From positions 1 through 64,000 of the forward strand of contig NZ_AJLJ01000205.1 of the NCBI RefSeq assembly GCF_000317245.1: DNA of 64,000 nt. Direction: 5' to 3'. Origin of the DNA: Fischerella muscicola SAG 1427-1 = PCC 73103. Its GTDB lineage: Bacteria; Cyanobacteriota; Cyanobacteriia; Cyanobacteriales; Nostocaceae. Positions 8,290 through 17,203 of this stretch are shown here, piece after piece. The number at the start of each line of letters is the position of its first letter. Within the stretch, counting starts at the first letter, position 1. A program made the position numbers and the translations under genes. The notes under the pieces were generated by a model that saw only the letters and a list, made by a program, of their open reading frames with translations, had not been told where the DNA came from and searched no databases.

Positions 8290-10275
8290 CTAAATAAATA
8301 CTTCCTCAATACGTATCTGACGTTTAATTTCCAAGCTTTCGAGGTACTCAATCGGCTTTGAAGGGTTAAAAAGTTTACCATCAAAGAGGTGAATAGGGTC
8401 ATCTTCTCCGATATCGAGTAAACCTAAGTCGCGGGCTGCTGCACCGAAGATATCTGTACGACAAACTCTTTCAATCACTTCTACCCAGTTTTTGGGAAAA
8501 GGTACTAAACCCCAACGTGCCATTTGAGTAACCATCCACAGTAATTCAGTGCGGTTGGGATAGTTGGTTTGATTCAGATAAAACTGGTTGTATGCTGTTA
8601 ATTCTTGGGGTTGTGTACCGTCGCCGCGATCGTAAGGATCGATAAAACCAGGACGGACGTGAACAGGATCAATATCAAGGTACTGAGGACGACAAATTAA
8701 TGCCAAAATCTCTTCACGGTTGCGGAAATCATCGCAGTATTTGCAAGCTTCTAACAGTGCTTTGACCAAAGCAAGGTAAGTTTCTGGGTACTTCTGCGCC
8801 CAATCTTCCCGTACTCCCAGCACTTTTTTCGGCTGTCCTGACCAAATTTCGAGGGCTGTAGCAGCAACAAATCCCACATCTTCATGCACAGCCAGATGAT
8901 TCCAAGGTTCTCCAGCACAGTAGCCGTCAATTTTTCCGGCTTTGAGTTGGGAAACCATTTGTGTTGGTGGTATAACTGTGAGGCTGACATCTCTGTCAGG
9001 ATCTATACCACCAGCCGCTAGCCAGTAACGCAGAACCAAGTTCTGCATTGAGGTTGGATGCACTATTCCCAAAGTGAGAATATGGTCGGGAGAGGCGTTA
9101 ATTGCAGTTTTTAAATCAGCTAAAGTTCTGACACCTTCGCTGTACAATCTTTTGCTTAAGGTGATGGCGTTAGCGTTACGGGAGAGATTTAGGGCGTTGA
9201 CTACGGGAATTGGTGTTTTCCCACCAGCGCCCAAAGTGAGAGCCAAAGGCATTCCAGCGACCATCTGGGCGGCGTCAAATCTCCCAGTCGCAACACCTGC
9301 GGCTATTTCTTGCCAATCTGCTCCACGGTTGAGGGTAATTTCTTCTAATCCGTAATCAGCAAAAAAGCCTTTTTCTTTTGCCACGATTAAAGGTGCAGCA
9401 TCAGTTAAAGGCAGAAATCCAATCTCTAAATTGACTTTTTCTAAACCATTGCGGGAAATGATTACTGGTGCTTCAACCTTAGCCTTGCGTTTCTTGGCTT
9501 GTTTTTGTTGGTTGAGGAAGTAAATCATCTCGTTTCGCAGATTGTAGTAGCTAGGATGATTGACTACTTCCAAGCGGTGGCGGGGACGGGGGATAGGTAC
9601 TTCTAGGATTTGTCCAATGTGTGCTTCTGGCCCGTTGGTGAGCATGACAACGCGATCGCTCAACAATAATGCTTCATCGACGTCGTGTGTCACCATCACA
9701 CAGGTAACGTTATGCTCATTACAAATTTTCATCAGTTGCTCTTGCAAACCACCGCGTGTAAGTGCATCCAACGCCCCAAAGGGTTCATCTAGCAATAACA
9801 ACTTTGGACGGATAGCCAAAGCACGAGCGATCGCGACTCGCTGTTTCATCCCACCTGATAATTCACTCGGACGTTTTTTCGCCGCCGGACGCAACCCTAC
9901 CATGTCGATGTGCTGATCGACTATTGCCAAGCGATCGCCTTTAGACTTATTTTGATAGACTTCATCGACTGCTAAGGCGATATTTTCTCGCACTGTCAAC
10001 CAAGGTAAGAGTGAATAATTTTGGAATACTACCATCCGGTCTGGACCTGGATCTCTCACCTCCCGTCCTTCCAAGGTCACACCACCGACACTAGCTCTAT
10101 CTAAACCTGCAATAATATTCAGTAAGGTGGACTTACCACAACCAGAATGTCCAATTAGAGAAATAAACTCTCCTTGTCGGATTTTGAGGTCAATATTTTT
10201 TAAAGCGATATACTGACCACCATTTGGTAGGCTAAATACACGATCAACGTGGTCAATTTCTACAAAAGTAGTCAT
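8290..10275 (-). CDS. nrtC: Nitrate ABC transporter NrtC: ATPase fused to a substrate-binding-like domain
   Basis: A 661-residue fusion. Residues about 1-255 are an ABC ATPase (Walker A GHSGCGKSTLLNIIAGLD, signature SGGMKQRVAIARAL, Walker B LLLLDEPFGALD). Residues about 280-661 resemble NrtA (NLEIGFLPLTDAAPLIVAKEKGFFADYGL, then VIPPTQMVSQLKAGKIDGYCAGEPWN). In the known family the C-terminal domain is regulatory and binds the substrate inside the cell. It is encoded between nrtB and nrtD. The domain order and length agree with cyanobacterial NrtC, with no sign of damage. Confidence 0.94.
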   Translation of the reverse strand: MTTFVEIDHVDRVFSLPNGGQYIALKNIDLKIRQGEFISLIGHSGCGKSTLLNIIAGLDRASVGGVTLEGREVRDPGPDRMVVFQNYSLLPWLTVRENIALAVDEVYQNKSKGDRLAIVDQHIDMVGLRPAAKKRPSELSGGMKQRVAIARALAIRPKLLLLDEPFGALDALTRGGLQEQLMKICNEHNVTCVMVTHDVDEALLLSDRVVMLTNGPEAHIGQILEVPIPRPRHRLEVVNHPSYYNLRNEMIYFLNQQKQAKKRKAKVEAPVIISRNGLEKVNLEIGFLPLTDAAPLIVAKEKGFFADYGLEEITLNRGADWQEIAAGVATGRFDAAQMVAGMPLALTLGAGGKTPIPVVNALNLSRNANAITLSKRLYSEGVRTLADLKTAINASPDHILTLGIVHPTSMQNLVLRYWLAAGGIDPDRDVSLTVIPPTQMVSQLKAGKIDGYCAGEPWNHLAVHEDVGFVAATALEIWSGQPKKVLGVREDWAQKYPETYLALVKALLEACKYCDDFRNREEILALICRPQYLDIDPVHVRPGFIDPYDRGDGTQPQELTAYNQFYLNQTNYPNRTELLWMVTQMARWGLVPFPKNWVEVIERVCRTDIFGAAARDLGLLDIGEDDPIHLFDGKLFNPSKPIEYLESLEIKRQIRIEEVFI

Positions 10276-10438
10276 TGGTCATTTGTCCTTTGTCATTGGT
10301 CATTTGTCCTACCCTAACGGGTAGACACGGAGTGGCTACTTGCAGAAGTCGCTAACGCGCCTACCGAAGGTAGCCGCTAGCGCGTCTATGTCTTTTGTCA
10401 TTGGTCATTTGTTTTTACTAATGACTAATGACTAATAA
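10276..10438. repeat. STRR-type heptamers and a palindromic remnant between nrtB and nrtC
   Basis: Runs of CATTGGT/CATTTGT heptamers flank a structured core at about 10319-10390 that begins TAGACACGG and ends CTAGCGCGTCTA. The core resembles the elements at 17085-17136 and 37864-38027. The row nrtB-nrtC is interrupted by this repeat but stays on one strand. Confidence 0.6.
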
Positions 10439-11281
10439 CTATTTCTGTTCTTCTGGTACGACTTTGCTGGCGATAAATCCTACTAATCTATCCAGCATTA
10501 AACCAACTAAACCAACATAAACTAAAGCCAAGATAATTTCACTTAGATTGGTTTCTGTTGTTGTGTTGTAAGCATCCCAAATAAATGAACCAATTCCGAC
10601 ACCACCAACTAACATTTCTGCTGCCACAATCGCTAGCCAAGATAAACCAATGCCTATTCTCAAGCCTGTAAATATATAAGGAACAGTGGCGGGAAAGACT
10701 ATTTTCAAGAAATATTTTGGCCCTTTGAGCTTTAAAACTCTAGCAACATTAATATAGTCTTGAGGAATCTGTTGTACACCCACTGTAGTGTTAATCAAAA
10801 TTGGCCAAATAGACGTGATGAAAATCACAAAAATTGCTGAAGGGTTAGCCTGTTGAAATGCTGCCAGCGAAATTGGTAGCCATGCCAATGGTGGTACTGT
10901 GCGTAACACTTGAAAAATTGGATCTACGGCTGTATGGAGTAATTTATTAGCTCCAATTAAGATTCCTAATACAATTCCCACGATTGCTGCTAGAGAAAAG
11001 CCCAGACCAACTCTTCCCAAACTATTTAGTATCTGCCAGCCTAAACCTTTATCACTTTCACCATTATCAAAAAATGGATGAATGATAAAAGGGTCCCAAG
11101 TTTCCGAGAAAGTTTCTATTGGGCCAGGTAATTTAAAATTAGGGTTTAAACAAAGTATTTGCCAAATGACTAGAAAAATAACTATTGCTACCGTTGGTGG
11201 TACAACTTTTTTCAGAAGTAATTTAGAAAGATGCTGACGATTTTTTTTTCTAATTGTGCGATTTCCAAGGGTAGCTGTCAT
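10439..11281 (-). CDS. nrtB: Nitrate ABC transporter permease NrtB
   Basis: A 280-residue permease with a basic N-terminus (NRTIRKKNRQHLSK) and about six hydrophobic segments. The binding-protein-dependent transport signature appears as ARVLKLKGPKYFLKIVFPATVPYIFTGLRIGIG. It forms the membrane channel for nitrate with the NrtC/NrtD ATPases. I chose the ATG at 11281 because GGAGA stands about ten bases upstream. A longer in-frame start at 11308 would add MECNRRNEK and lacks such a site. Confidence 0.92.
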   Translation of the reverse strand: MTATLGNRTIRKKNRQHLSKLLLKKVVPPTVAIVIFLVIWQILCLNPNFKLPGPIETFSETWDPFIIHPFFDNGESDKGLGWQILNSLGRVGLGFSLAAIVGIVLGILIGANKLLHTAVDPIFQVLRTVPPLAWLPISLAAFQQANPSAIFVIFITSIWPILINTTVGVQQIPQDYINVARVLKLKGPKYFLKIVFPATVPYIFTGLRIGIGLSWLAIVAAEMLVGGVGIGSFIWDAYNTTTETNLSEIILALVYVGLVGLMLDRLVGFIASKVVPEEQK

Positions 11282-11414
11282 TTTCTCATTTCTCCGATTG
11301 CACTCCAAGTTGACTTAGTTTTTTACGAGTAAACATAACGCGAGTTATGAAAAGTAAACATGCACTAAACCCTTACCAATTACAAATGACAAATGACAAA
11401 TGACGACCCCAACT

Positions 11415-11434
11415 AGACGCGATTAATCGCGTCT
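11415..11434. repeat. Perfect 20-base palindrome AGACGCGATTAATCGCGTCT
   Basis: Both halves are exact complements. It sits 20 bases after the nrtA stop, between nrtA and nrtB, so it could slow nucleases or attenuate transcription. The same family occurs at 7283, 18308 and 62559. Confidence 0.7.
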
Positions 11435-11454
11435 TTACATTTGTGCCGACTTAC

Positions 11455-12780
11455 TTAGACTTTCTTGATTTTTAAACTGTTCAAGTATGCTTCTGGTTTA
11501 TCTGGATCGAACTTGACACCATCAAAGAAAGTCTCAACTCCACGAGAAACGTTAGTAGGAATTTCGGAATCAGCTACACCAATTGCTTTAGCGGCTTTCT
11601 TCCACAAATCTTCTTTGTTAACCTGGTCTACAATTTCTTTAACTTTGGTATCTTTTGGCAAATAACCCCAGCGAATTTCTTCTGTTAAGAACCAAATATC
11701 ATGGCTCTTGTAAGGGTAGGAAGCATTATCTGCCCAGAATTTCATCCGGTGTGAGAAATTTGGTTGGGTGCGTCCATCACCGTAGTCAATATTGCCTTTA
11801 GACCGTTCGAGAATATCTGCCACAGCAACGTTAAAATATTTGCGGTCAGAGCAGATTTTGCACATTTCTTCTTTATTTTCGGCGCGATCGCACCACTGCT
11901 GGGCTTCCATAATAGCCATCAACAATGCTTGTGTAGCATTGGGATTTTTATCAACCCAATCTTTTCGCATTGCAAAAGCTTTCTCTGGATGATCTTTCCA
12001 CAATTCGCCTGTTACTAAGGCTGTGTAACCCAATTTTTGACTCACCAATTGGGCGTTCCAAGGTTCTCCTACACAGAAAGCATCGACAGTACCAACTTTC
12101 ATATTTGCCACCATTTGTGGTGGTGGTACGGGTTCCAAAGCTACATCTTGATCTGGATTGATTCCATTTGCTGCTAGCCAGTAGCGCATCCACAAATCAT
12201 GAGTACCACCAGGAAAAGTCATCGCAACTTTCATGGCTTGTTTGTTGGCTTTGGCTTGATTAGCCGTTTCTTTGAGTGCTTTACTTTGTAAACCAATTTT
12301 CAAATCTTTGAATTTATTGGCAACGGATATAGCCTGACCGTTAGTATTTAATCGTGCCAAGGTATACATCGGCACTTTATCGTTGATGGTCATCAGATAG
12401 GGCATGGGACTGAGAATGTGGGCGCCATCAATACCACCACCAGCCGAACCAATTTTCAAGTTATCACGGGTGACAGGCCAAGATTTTTGCTTAACCACCT
12501 CGACATCTGTCATACCGTACTTGGCAAAGAAACCTTTTTCCTTGGCAATAATTAAGGGGGCAGAGTCAGTTAATGGTATAAATCCTAACTTTGCTTTATT
12601 TGTTTCTACTTGGATAGCATTAGCTGCTGTAGAGACATTAGCTGCTGGGGTTGCGCTCGGTTTATCGCCGCCCGTTGTTGCTGACTGAGAACCACCAGAG
12701 GAGCAACCGTGAGCCAGGATAGAAGCCGCCGCCGCAGTACTTGCCGTGAGAATAAATTTTCTTCTAGAGATATTTGTCAT
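11455..12780 (-). CDS. nrtA: Nitrate-binding lipoprotein NrtA
   Basis: A 441-residue periplasmic substrate-binding protein of the nitrate importer. The N-terminus has a twin-arginine-like SRRKFIL and a hydrophobic stretch ending LAHGC, a plausible lipobox. A Ser/Thr/Ala-rich linker follows (about residues 27-60). The NrtA/CmpA fold begins at KLGFIPLTDSAPLIIAKEKGFFAKYG, and FPGGTHDLWMRYWLAANGI and VDAFCVGEPWN are family motifs. The bicarbonate paralog CmpA is similar, but the position directly after nirA and before nrtBCD supports nitrate and nitrite. The gap to nirA is 96 bases, partly heptamer repeat. Confidence 0.94.
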   Translation of the reverse strand: MTNISRRKFILTASTAAAASILAHGCSSGGSQSATTGGDKPSATPAANVSTAANAIQVETNKAKLGFIPLTDSAPLIIAKEKGFFAKYGMTDVEVVKQKSWPVTRDNLKIGSAGGGIDGAHILSPMPYLMTINDKVPMYTLARLNTNGQAISVANKFKDLKIGLQSKALKETANQAKANKQAMKVAMTFPGGTHDLWMRYWLAANGINPDQDVALEPVPPPQMVANMKVGTVDAFCVGEPWNAQLVSQKLGYTALVTGELWKDHPEKAFAMRKDWVDKNPNATQALLMAIMEAQQWCDRAENKEEMCKICSDRKYFNVAVADILERSKGNIDYGDGRTQPNFSHRMKFWADNASYPYKSHDIWFLTEEIRWGYLPKDTKVKEIVDQVNKEDLWKKAAKAIGVADSEIPTNVSRGVETFFDGVKFDPDKPEAYLNSLKIKKV

Positions 12781-12876
12781 TTGTTATTTGTCTTTTGTCC
12801 TACTCTACGAGAAGCCGAAAAAGGCACGTCTATGTCATTCGTCATCAGTTATTTGTATTTTGTAGGTGGCCAATGA

Positions 12877-14481
12877 CTAATGAATTACTAAGGCTTCTTG
12901 CCTGGGTTTTGCTCCGAAATGCTGAATCAATAAATCTTGCAATATTGGCTGTAAGTCTTCACAGGGAATCCCTTTTTGGATGCAGGTTCCTAGATGGGCT
13001 TCTTTGCCGACTTTACCGCCCATGTAAATATCAACCCCTTCTACAGCTTTGCCGTTTTTGCGGGCTTTGGTTCCCATCAAGCCAATATCTGCAACTTGGG
13101 GCTGTCCGCAGGAGTTGGGGCAACCAGTCCAATGAATTCGCACTGGACGAGTTAGTTCTAAATCTGCTTCCAAAGCTTTAATTACAGCTTGGGCGCGATT
13201 TTTTGTTTCAATCAGGGCAAAGTTGCAAAATTGGGCGCCGGTACAAGAAACGAGCGATCGCGTTAATGGTTTGGGATCAATGCTAAATTTTTCTAGTAGT
13301 GGTTCTGCTAAAAATAATACCAAACGTGAATCGGGAATATTGGGGATCATCACGTTCTGCTCTAATGTCAATCGGATTTCTCCACTTCCGTACACATCAG
13401 CCAGACGTGCGATTTCAAACATGTCCTGGGCTGTCATTCGACCCACAGGAATATGTAATCCTACGTAGTTTAATTCAGGTTGCTTTTGTTTATATACACC
13501 AATATGATCACGTTTTTCCCAATCAATTTCGTCTTTAGATGCTGCTGGTAAAAACGGCTTACCTAGACGCTGTTCAACTTCTGAACGGAACTTCTCTAAA
13601 CCCCATTCATCGATTAACCACATTAGCCGAGATTTAAGACGGTTGGCACGTGAACCGTAATCACGGAATACTTCTAACACAGCTCTACATACGGCAACCA
13701 CATCTGCTGGTGAAACCCAAGCATCTAAGGGAATGGCTGCTTCACAGCGTTTGGCAGAGAAGAATCCACCAACCAGGATATTAAAGCCGAAGATCGGGGA
13801 TCGGGAAAATTCTTGCCCAATCCCCAATCGCTGCTCCCCGATCCCTTCCTTAAATGCAGGTACGAAAGCTAAATCATTAATTTCAGCGTGAACAGAATTA
13901 TCTCTTCCGCCGGTGATGGCAATATTAAACTTCCGTGGCAAATTAGTAAACTCTGGGTTGCCTTCGCCTTTGTTAGTCAGCATGTCTTGAATTTGCTGTA
14001 CTAACTCGCGTGTGTCGAATAACTCATCCGCATCTAACCCAGCTACAGGATCACCAGTGATGTTACGAACATTGTCCATTCCTGACTGCACACTGGTTAA
14101 GCCGACTGTATGAAATTTATTAAAAATTTCTGGTAAATCTTCAATCCGAATGCCCCGTAGTTGTATATTTTGCCTAGTAGTAATGTCGGCACTGCCGTCA
14201 TCACCATAACGCTGTACAACTTCTGCTAACACTCGCATTTGAGCGGCGGTAAGAATACCATTTGGCATCCGCATCCGCATCATGAATTTACCTGGAGTGA
14301 CTGGGCGAAAAAACACACCCACCCATTTGAGGCGATGATCGCGATCAGTTTCGTCCATAGCCTCCCACCCGATAGAGGCAAATTTTTCGATCTCTGCCTT
14401 GACAGCGAGTCCATCTTTTTCTGCCTTAAATTTCTCGAATCGATTCAGGGTAGCTGTGGTGGTAGTTGCTGCTTCTGTCAT
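12877..14481 (-). CDS. nirA: Ferredoxin-nitrite reductase NirA
   Basis: A 534-residue siroheme and 4Fe-4S enzyme that reduces nitrite to ammonium with six electrons from ferredoxin. The cluster and siroheme cysteines are visible as CTGAQFC and, after a gap, TGCPNSCGQ. Other family blocks are HIPVGRM, DVYGSGEIRLTLEQN and FGFNILVGGFFSAKRCE. Between FKEG and IFGFN about 16 residues (214-229) are encoded by heptamer repeats that, as I recall, are absent from plant enzymes such as spinach. It is the first gene of the operon, behind an NtcA promoter at 14640-14681 and divergent from the HEAT-repeat gene. Siroheme precursors could come from CobA (36228-36944). Confidence 0.95.
   Translation of the reverse strand: MTEAATTTTATLNRFEKFKAEKDGLAVKAEIEKFASIGWEAMDETDRDHRLKWVGVFFRPVTPGKFMMRMRMPNGILTAAQMRVLAEVVQRYGDDGSADITTRQNIQLRGIRIEDLPEIFNKFHTVGLTSVQSGMDNVRNITGDPVAGLDADELFDTRELVQQIQDMLTNKGEGNPEFTNLPRKFNIAITGGRDNSVHAEINDLAFVPAFKEGIGEQRLGIGQEFSRSPIFGFNILVGGFFSAKRCEAAIPLDAWVSPADVVAVCRAVLEVFRDYGSRANRLKSRLMWLIDEWGLEKFRSEVEQRLGKPFLPAASKDEIDWEKRDHIGVYKQKQPELNYVGLHIPVGRMTAQDMFEIARLADVYGSGEIRLTLEQNVMIPNIPDSRLVLFLAEPLLEKFSIDPKPLTRSLVSCTGAQFCNFALIETKNRAQAVIKALEADLELTRPVRIHWTGCPNSCGQPQVADIGLMGTKARKNGKAVEGVDIYMGGKVGKEAHLGTCIQKGIPCEDLQPILQDLLIQHFGAKPRQEALVIH
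13795..13842. repeat. In-frame STRR-derived insertion within nirA
   Basis: Heptamers of the TCGGGGA/TTGGGCA type (GATCGGGGATCGGG and CCCAATCCCCAATCG) lie inside nirA. They are read as about residues 214-229, including GEQRLGIGQEF. They match the intergenic STRRs of the window in sequence and period. The reading frame is kept on both sides. Confidence 0.8.
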
Positions 14482-14639
14482 GATTAGTCGTTAATCACTA
14501 GTCTGTGAGCATTGGGCATTAGGCATTGGTCATTGGCCTTACACTAATGACAAGGGACGAATGACAAAGGATTTAGATATGTGGTCAGTTAGTCAATTCT
14601 TTTTGAGTACTGAATCGCAATCTGGATTCACATGTACTT

Positions 14640-14681
14640 AGGTTAAAGTTGCAAAAACATAAAAATCGTATACTTTGTTAC
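14640..14681 (-). promoter_or_regulatory. NtcA-activated promoter of nirA
   Basis: On the minus strand GTA-ACAAAGTA-TAC (14668-14681) is followed after exactly 22 bases by TAACCT (14640-14645). This is the class II NtcA architecture GTA-N8-TAC-N22-TA-N3-T. It places the transcript start near 14633, about 150 bases before the nirA ATG, and predicts induction when ammonium is scarce. Confidence 0.9.
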
Positions 14682-14719
14682 GAAATATCTGCAAATATGC
14701 GTAAAATGTATTTAAAATA

Positions 14720-14732
14720 TGCATTAAATGCA
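14720..14732. promoter_or_regulatory. NtcB-type LysR binding site TGCA-N5-TGCA
   Basis: The inverted repeat TGCATTAAATGCA lies about 40 bases upstream of the nirA NtcA box. A weaker half-match (TGCA-N4-TGCG) is at 14690-14701. Published work on Synechococcus NtcB, as I recall it, describes this type of motif. With ntcB itself 1.4 kb away, control of nirA by NtcB is likely. The rest of the 14482-14871 gap is AT-rich with a short heptamer run near 14510-14570. Confidence 0.7.
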
Positions 14733-14871
14733 TAAAAATTAACCAAAAATAGTCGTAAAGCTTTTAGATATAAGCGATCGCCAGTATTTTTTGGTAGTTG
14801 TTTATTGGTGGTTGATTGTTTCCACAGAAGACGCCCTATGACGTACTCAGGCTAGATACAAAATATAAAAA

Positions 14872-15966
14872 ATGCCAGAAAATCAACAACAACAGCTAGA
14901 ATTAGCACTCTCTGCTTTGCTAATGGGGGATTTTCAGCAACGCTGGGAGATCATCAAGGTGTTTAAAGAGTTGGGAGCGATCGCTATTCCTCCACTGATA
15001 GAAATCTTGACAGATGAAGAGATTGAAGAAGAACTGCGTTGGTATGCAGCAAGGATTTTGAGAGAATTTCAGCACCCAGATGCAATTTCTGGTCTCATAG
15101 AATTACTGAAAACAGAAACAGATGAAGAACTCAAAGCAATGGCTGTATCAGCACTAGGACAAATGGGTACGCTGGCTATTGCTGCCTTAACCGAACTTTT
15201 GACAGATGATGAAACGCGCTTGTTAGGGGTGCGATCGCTTTCCCTGATTCGCCATCAAGAAGTTATTACACCACTGTTAACTGTAGTAGATGATCCGCTT
15301 GTAGCCGTTCGTGCTACTGCGATTGAAGCCCTTAGCAGCTTTCATGATCAACGTATACCACCAGTACTGATACGGGCGTTAGATGATATTGCTGCCCCGG
15401 TTCGGCGAGAAGCTATATTAGGTTTGAGTTTCCGCCCAGAATTACGCGACACATTAGATTTAGTCACAAAATTGCAACCCAGACTCTATGACTTTAATCT
15501 GGAAGTCTGTCGTACAGCCGCAGTTGCTTTGTCGCGCATGGGTGGTGACAATGCTGCTCAATCTTTATTTCAAGTACTGGTATCACCTCACACACCAGTA
15601 AAATTGCAAATCGAAACTATCCATGCTTTAAGCTGGATAGAAACACCTTCTAGCTTGGAATATCTTTGCACAGCACTTAACCATTTAGAATCAGTGGCAT
15701 TGTGTCAAGAAATCGTAACAGTTCTGGGAAGAATCAAACAACCACAGTTAACCCCAATAGCAACAGAAATATTATTGGCAATGTTGCAAAAACAGCATCC
15801 AGCACTCGAAAATGTTGCAATTAGAGGAGCAATAGCTTTATCGTTGGGACAATTAGGCAGAATAGAGGCTCAAAAATCTGTAATTGCTCTTGCAAAAGAT
15901 ACTGATGAACGAGTCAGACTACATGCGATCGCAGCGCTGAGGAATCTGGATCTCAGGAGAGAGTGA
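14872..15966 (+). CDS. HEAT-repeat protein (PBS-lyase/CpcE-type repeats)
   Basis: A 364-residue alpha-helical protein made of about eight to ten HEAT-like repeats of roughly 30 residues. Examples are AIPPLIEILTDEEIEEELRWYAARILREFQHPDAISGLIELL and DDPLVAVRATAIEALSSFHDQRIPPVLIRALDD. There is no signal peptide or catalytic motif. Such repeats occur in phycobilin lyases and NblB but also in many scaffolds. It is divergent from nirA and upstream of ntcB, as I recall for other filamentous cyanobacteria, so a link to nitrate assimilation is plausible but unproved. Confidence 0.8.
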   Translation: MPENQQQQLELALSALLMGDFQQRWEIIKVFKELGAIAIPPLIEILTDEEIEEELRWYAARILREFQHPDAISGLIELLKTETDEELKAMAVSALGQMGTLAIAALTELLTDDETRLLGVRSLSLIRHQEVITPLLTVVDDPLVAVRATAIEALSSFHDQRIPPVLIRALDDIAAPVRREAILGLSFRPELRDTLDLVTKLQPRLYDFNLEVCRTAAVALSRMGGDNAAQSLFQVLVSPHTPVKLQIETIHALSWIETPSSLEYLCTALNHLESVALCQEIVTVLGRIKQPQLTPIATEILLAMLQKQHPALENVAIRGAIALSLGQLGRIEAQKSVIALAKDTDERVRLHAIAALRNLDLRRE

Positions 15967-16051
15967 GGAGTATGGGGAGTAGCAGACAAGGAGGACAAGG
16001 GGGGATACTTAACACTAAATTGTCGTTTTGAATGCAAATACAAAAATAGAT

Positions 16052-16093
16052 GTAACAAACTCTACTAAAATGTTGCTACAAATACGTTAAGTT
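16052..16093 (+). promoter_or_regulatory. NtcA-activated promoter of ntcB
   Basis: GTA-ACAAACTC-TAC (16052-16065) is followed after exactly 22 bases by TAAGTT (16088-16093), again the class II NtcA layout. The predicted start near 16100 is about 30 bases before the ntcB ATG. NtcA would therefore drive both nirA and its co-activator. Confidence 0.9.
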
Positions 16094-16129
16094 AGTTCCA
16101 CCGATAAATGTAATTCAGGCTACATCCAC

Positions 16130-17068
16130 ATGCGACTAGAGCAGTTGCAAGCTTTTCTAGCGATCACAGACACTGGTAGCTTTCAAGGGGCAGCAAGAAA
16201 ATGTAGTGTTACCCAATCGACTATCAGTCGCCAAATCCAGGCACTGGAAGCAGATTTGGGGTTGGAATTATTTCATAGAACTGGTCAAGCAAAGCTAACT
16301 GTGGCTGGTGAACGCTTGCTACCGCGTGCGCGTAAAATTTGCCAAGAGTGGCAAACAGCTACCAATGAAATAGCAGATTTAGTAGCAGGAAAGCAGCCTG
16401 AATTATGTATAGCAGTAATTCACTCGCTGTGTGCTTATTACTTGCCACCAGTATTGCAACAATTTTGTCACGATTATCCAAACGTGCAACTGCGGGTGAC
16501 ATCTTTGGGTAGCGATCGCGCTTTAAAAGTTCTCAAAGATGGACTAGTAGATATGGCGATTGTGATGAATAATCGCTTTTTAACAGCGGGTAAAGAAATG
16601 GTGGTAGAAGTTTTATATGATGAAGCAATAGAAGTACTGATCGCGGCCAATCATCCACTAGCCCAGTATGAACGCATTCCTTGGTCTGAGTTAGTTCGTT
16701 ATCCACAAGTGGTTTTCAAAGATGGTTATGGAATGCAACGTCTTGTGCAAGATCGGTTTGAACGCCTACAAGCTACACTCCAGGCAGTTTTAGAAGTCAA
16801 CACTTTAGACGCTTTCCGGGGAGTAGTGCGCCAGGGAGAATTAATCGCTTTGCTGCCTAATTCAGCATTGGTAGAAGCACGTAAAGACCCCACCTTAGCC
16901 GTTCGTCCTCTAGCAAGTAATGGTTCTGTTGACAATTCCAATTTGACTCGTCGAGTGGTGATGGTGACAACTCAAGATCGTTTACAAATTCCTCCCATCT
17001 TACATTTTTGGCAGTTAGTAAGGGACAATGTACCATCACAAGTTCCTTTAGAGCGATCGGCTTGTTAA
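16130..17068 (+). CDS. ntcB: LysR-type nitrate assimilation regulator NtcB
   Basis: A 312-residue LysR regulator. The N-terminal helix-turn-helix is MRLEQLQAFLAITDTGSFQGAARKCSVTQSTISRQIQALEADLGLELFHRTGQ in plan, and the effector domain begins about residue 90 (LCIAVIHSLCAYYLPPVL). Family knowledge: NtcB senses nitrite and raises expression of the nir operon together with NtcA. The assignment rests on the LysR fold, the neighbours (nirA arm and cnaT), the strong NtcA promoter directly upstream and the TGCA-N5-TGCA site before nirA. Confidence 0.9.
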   Translation: MRLEQLQAFLAITDTGSFQGAARKCSVTQSTISRQIQALEADLGLELFHRTGQAKLTVAGERLLPRARKICQEWQTATNEIADLVAGKQPELCIAVIHSLCAYYLPPVLQQFCHDYPNVQLRVTSLGSDRALKVLKDGLVDMAIVMNNRFLTAGKEMVVEVLYDEAIEVLIAANHPLAQYERIPWSELVRYPQVVFKDGYGMQRLVQDRFERLQATLQAVLEVNTLDAFRGVVRQGELIALLPNSALVEARKDPTLAVRPLASNGSVDNSNLTRRVVMVTTQDRLQIPPILHFWQLVRDNVPSQVPLERSAC

Positions 17069-17084
17069 GTACATTGGTCATTAG

Positions 17085-17136
17085 AGACGCGATTATACTC
17101 TTGCGAGAAGCCGCTCTGACGAGCGTCTACGCGTCT
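17085..17136. repeat. 52-base palindromic element AGACGC...CGCGTCT
   Basis: Starts AGACGCGATTATACTCTTGC and ends GAGCGTCTACGCGTCT, with heptamer repeats on both sides. An almost identical copy at 37864-38027 is split by an insertion. It lies between ntcB and cnaT. Confidence 0.7.
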
Positions 17137-17203
17137 GTACAATGGTCATTGGTCAAGAGTCTTTCACAAAGGACAAATGACTAATGACAAAGGACAAAAA
17201 AAT

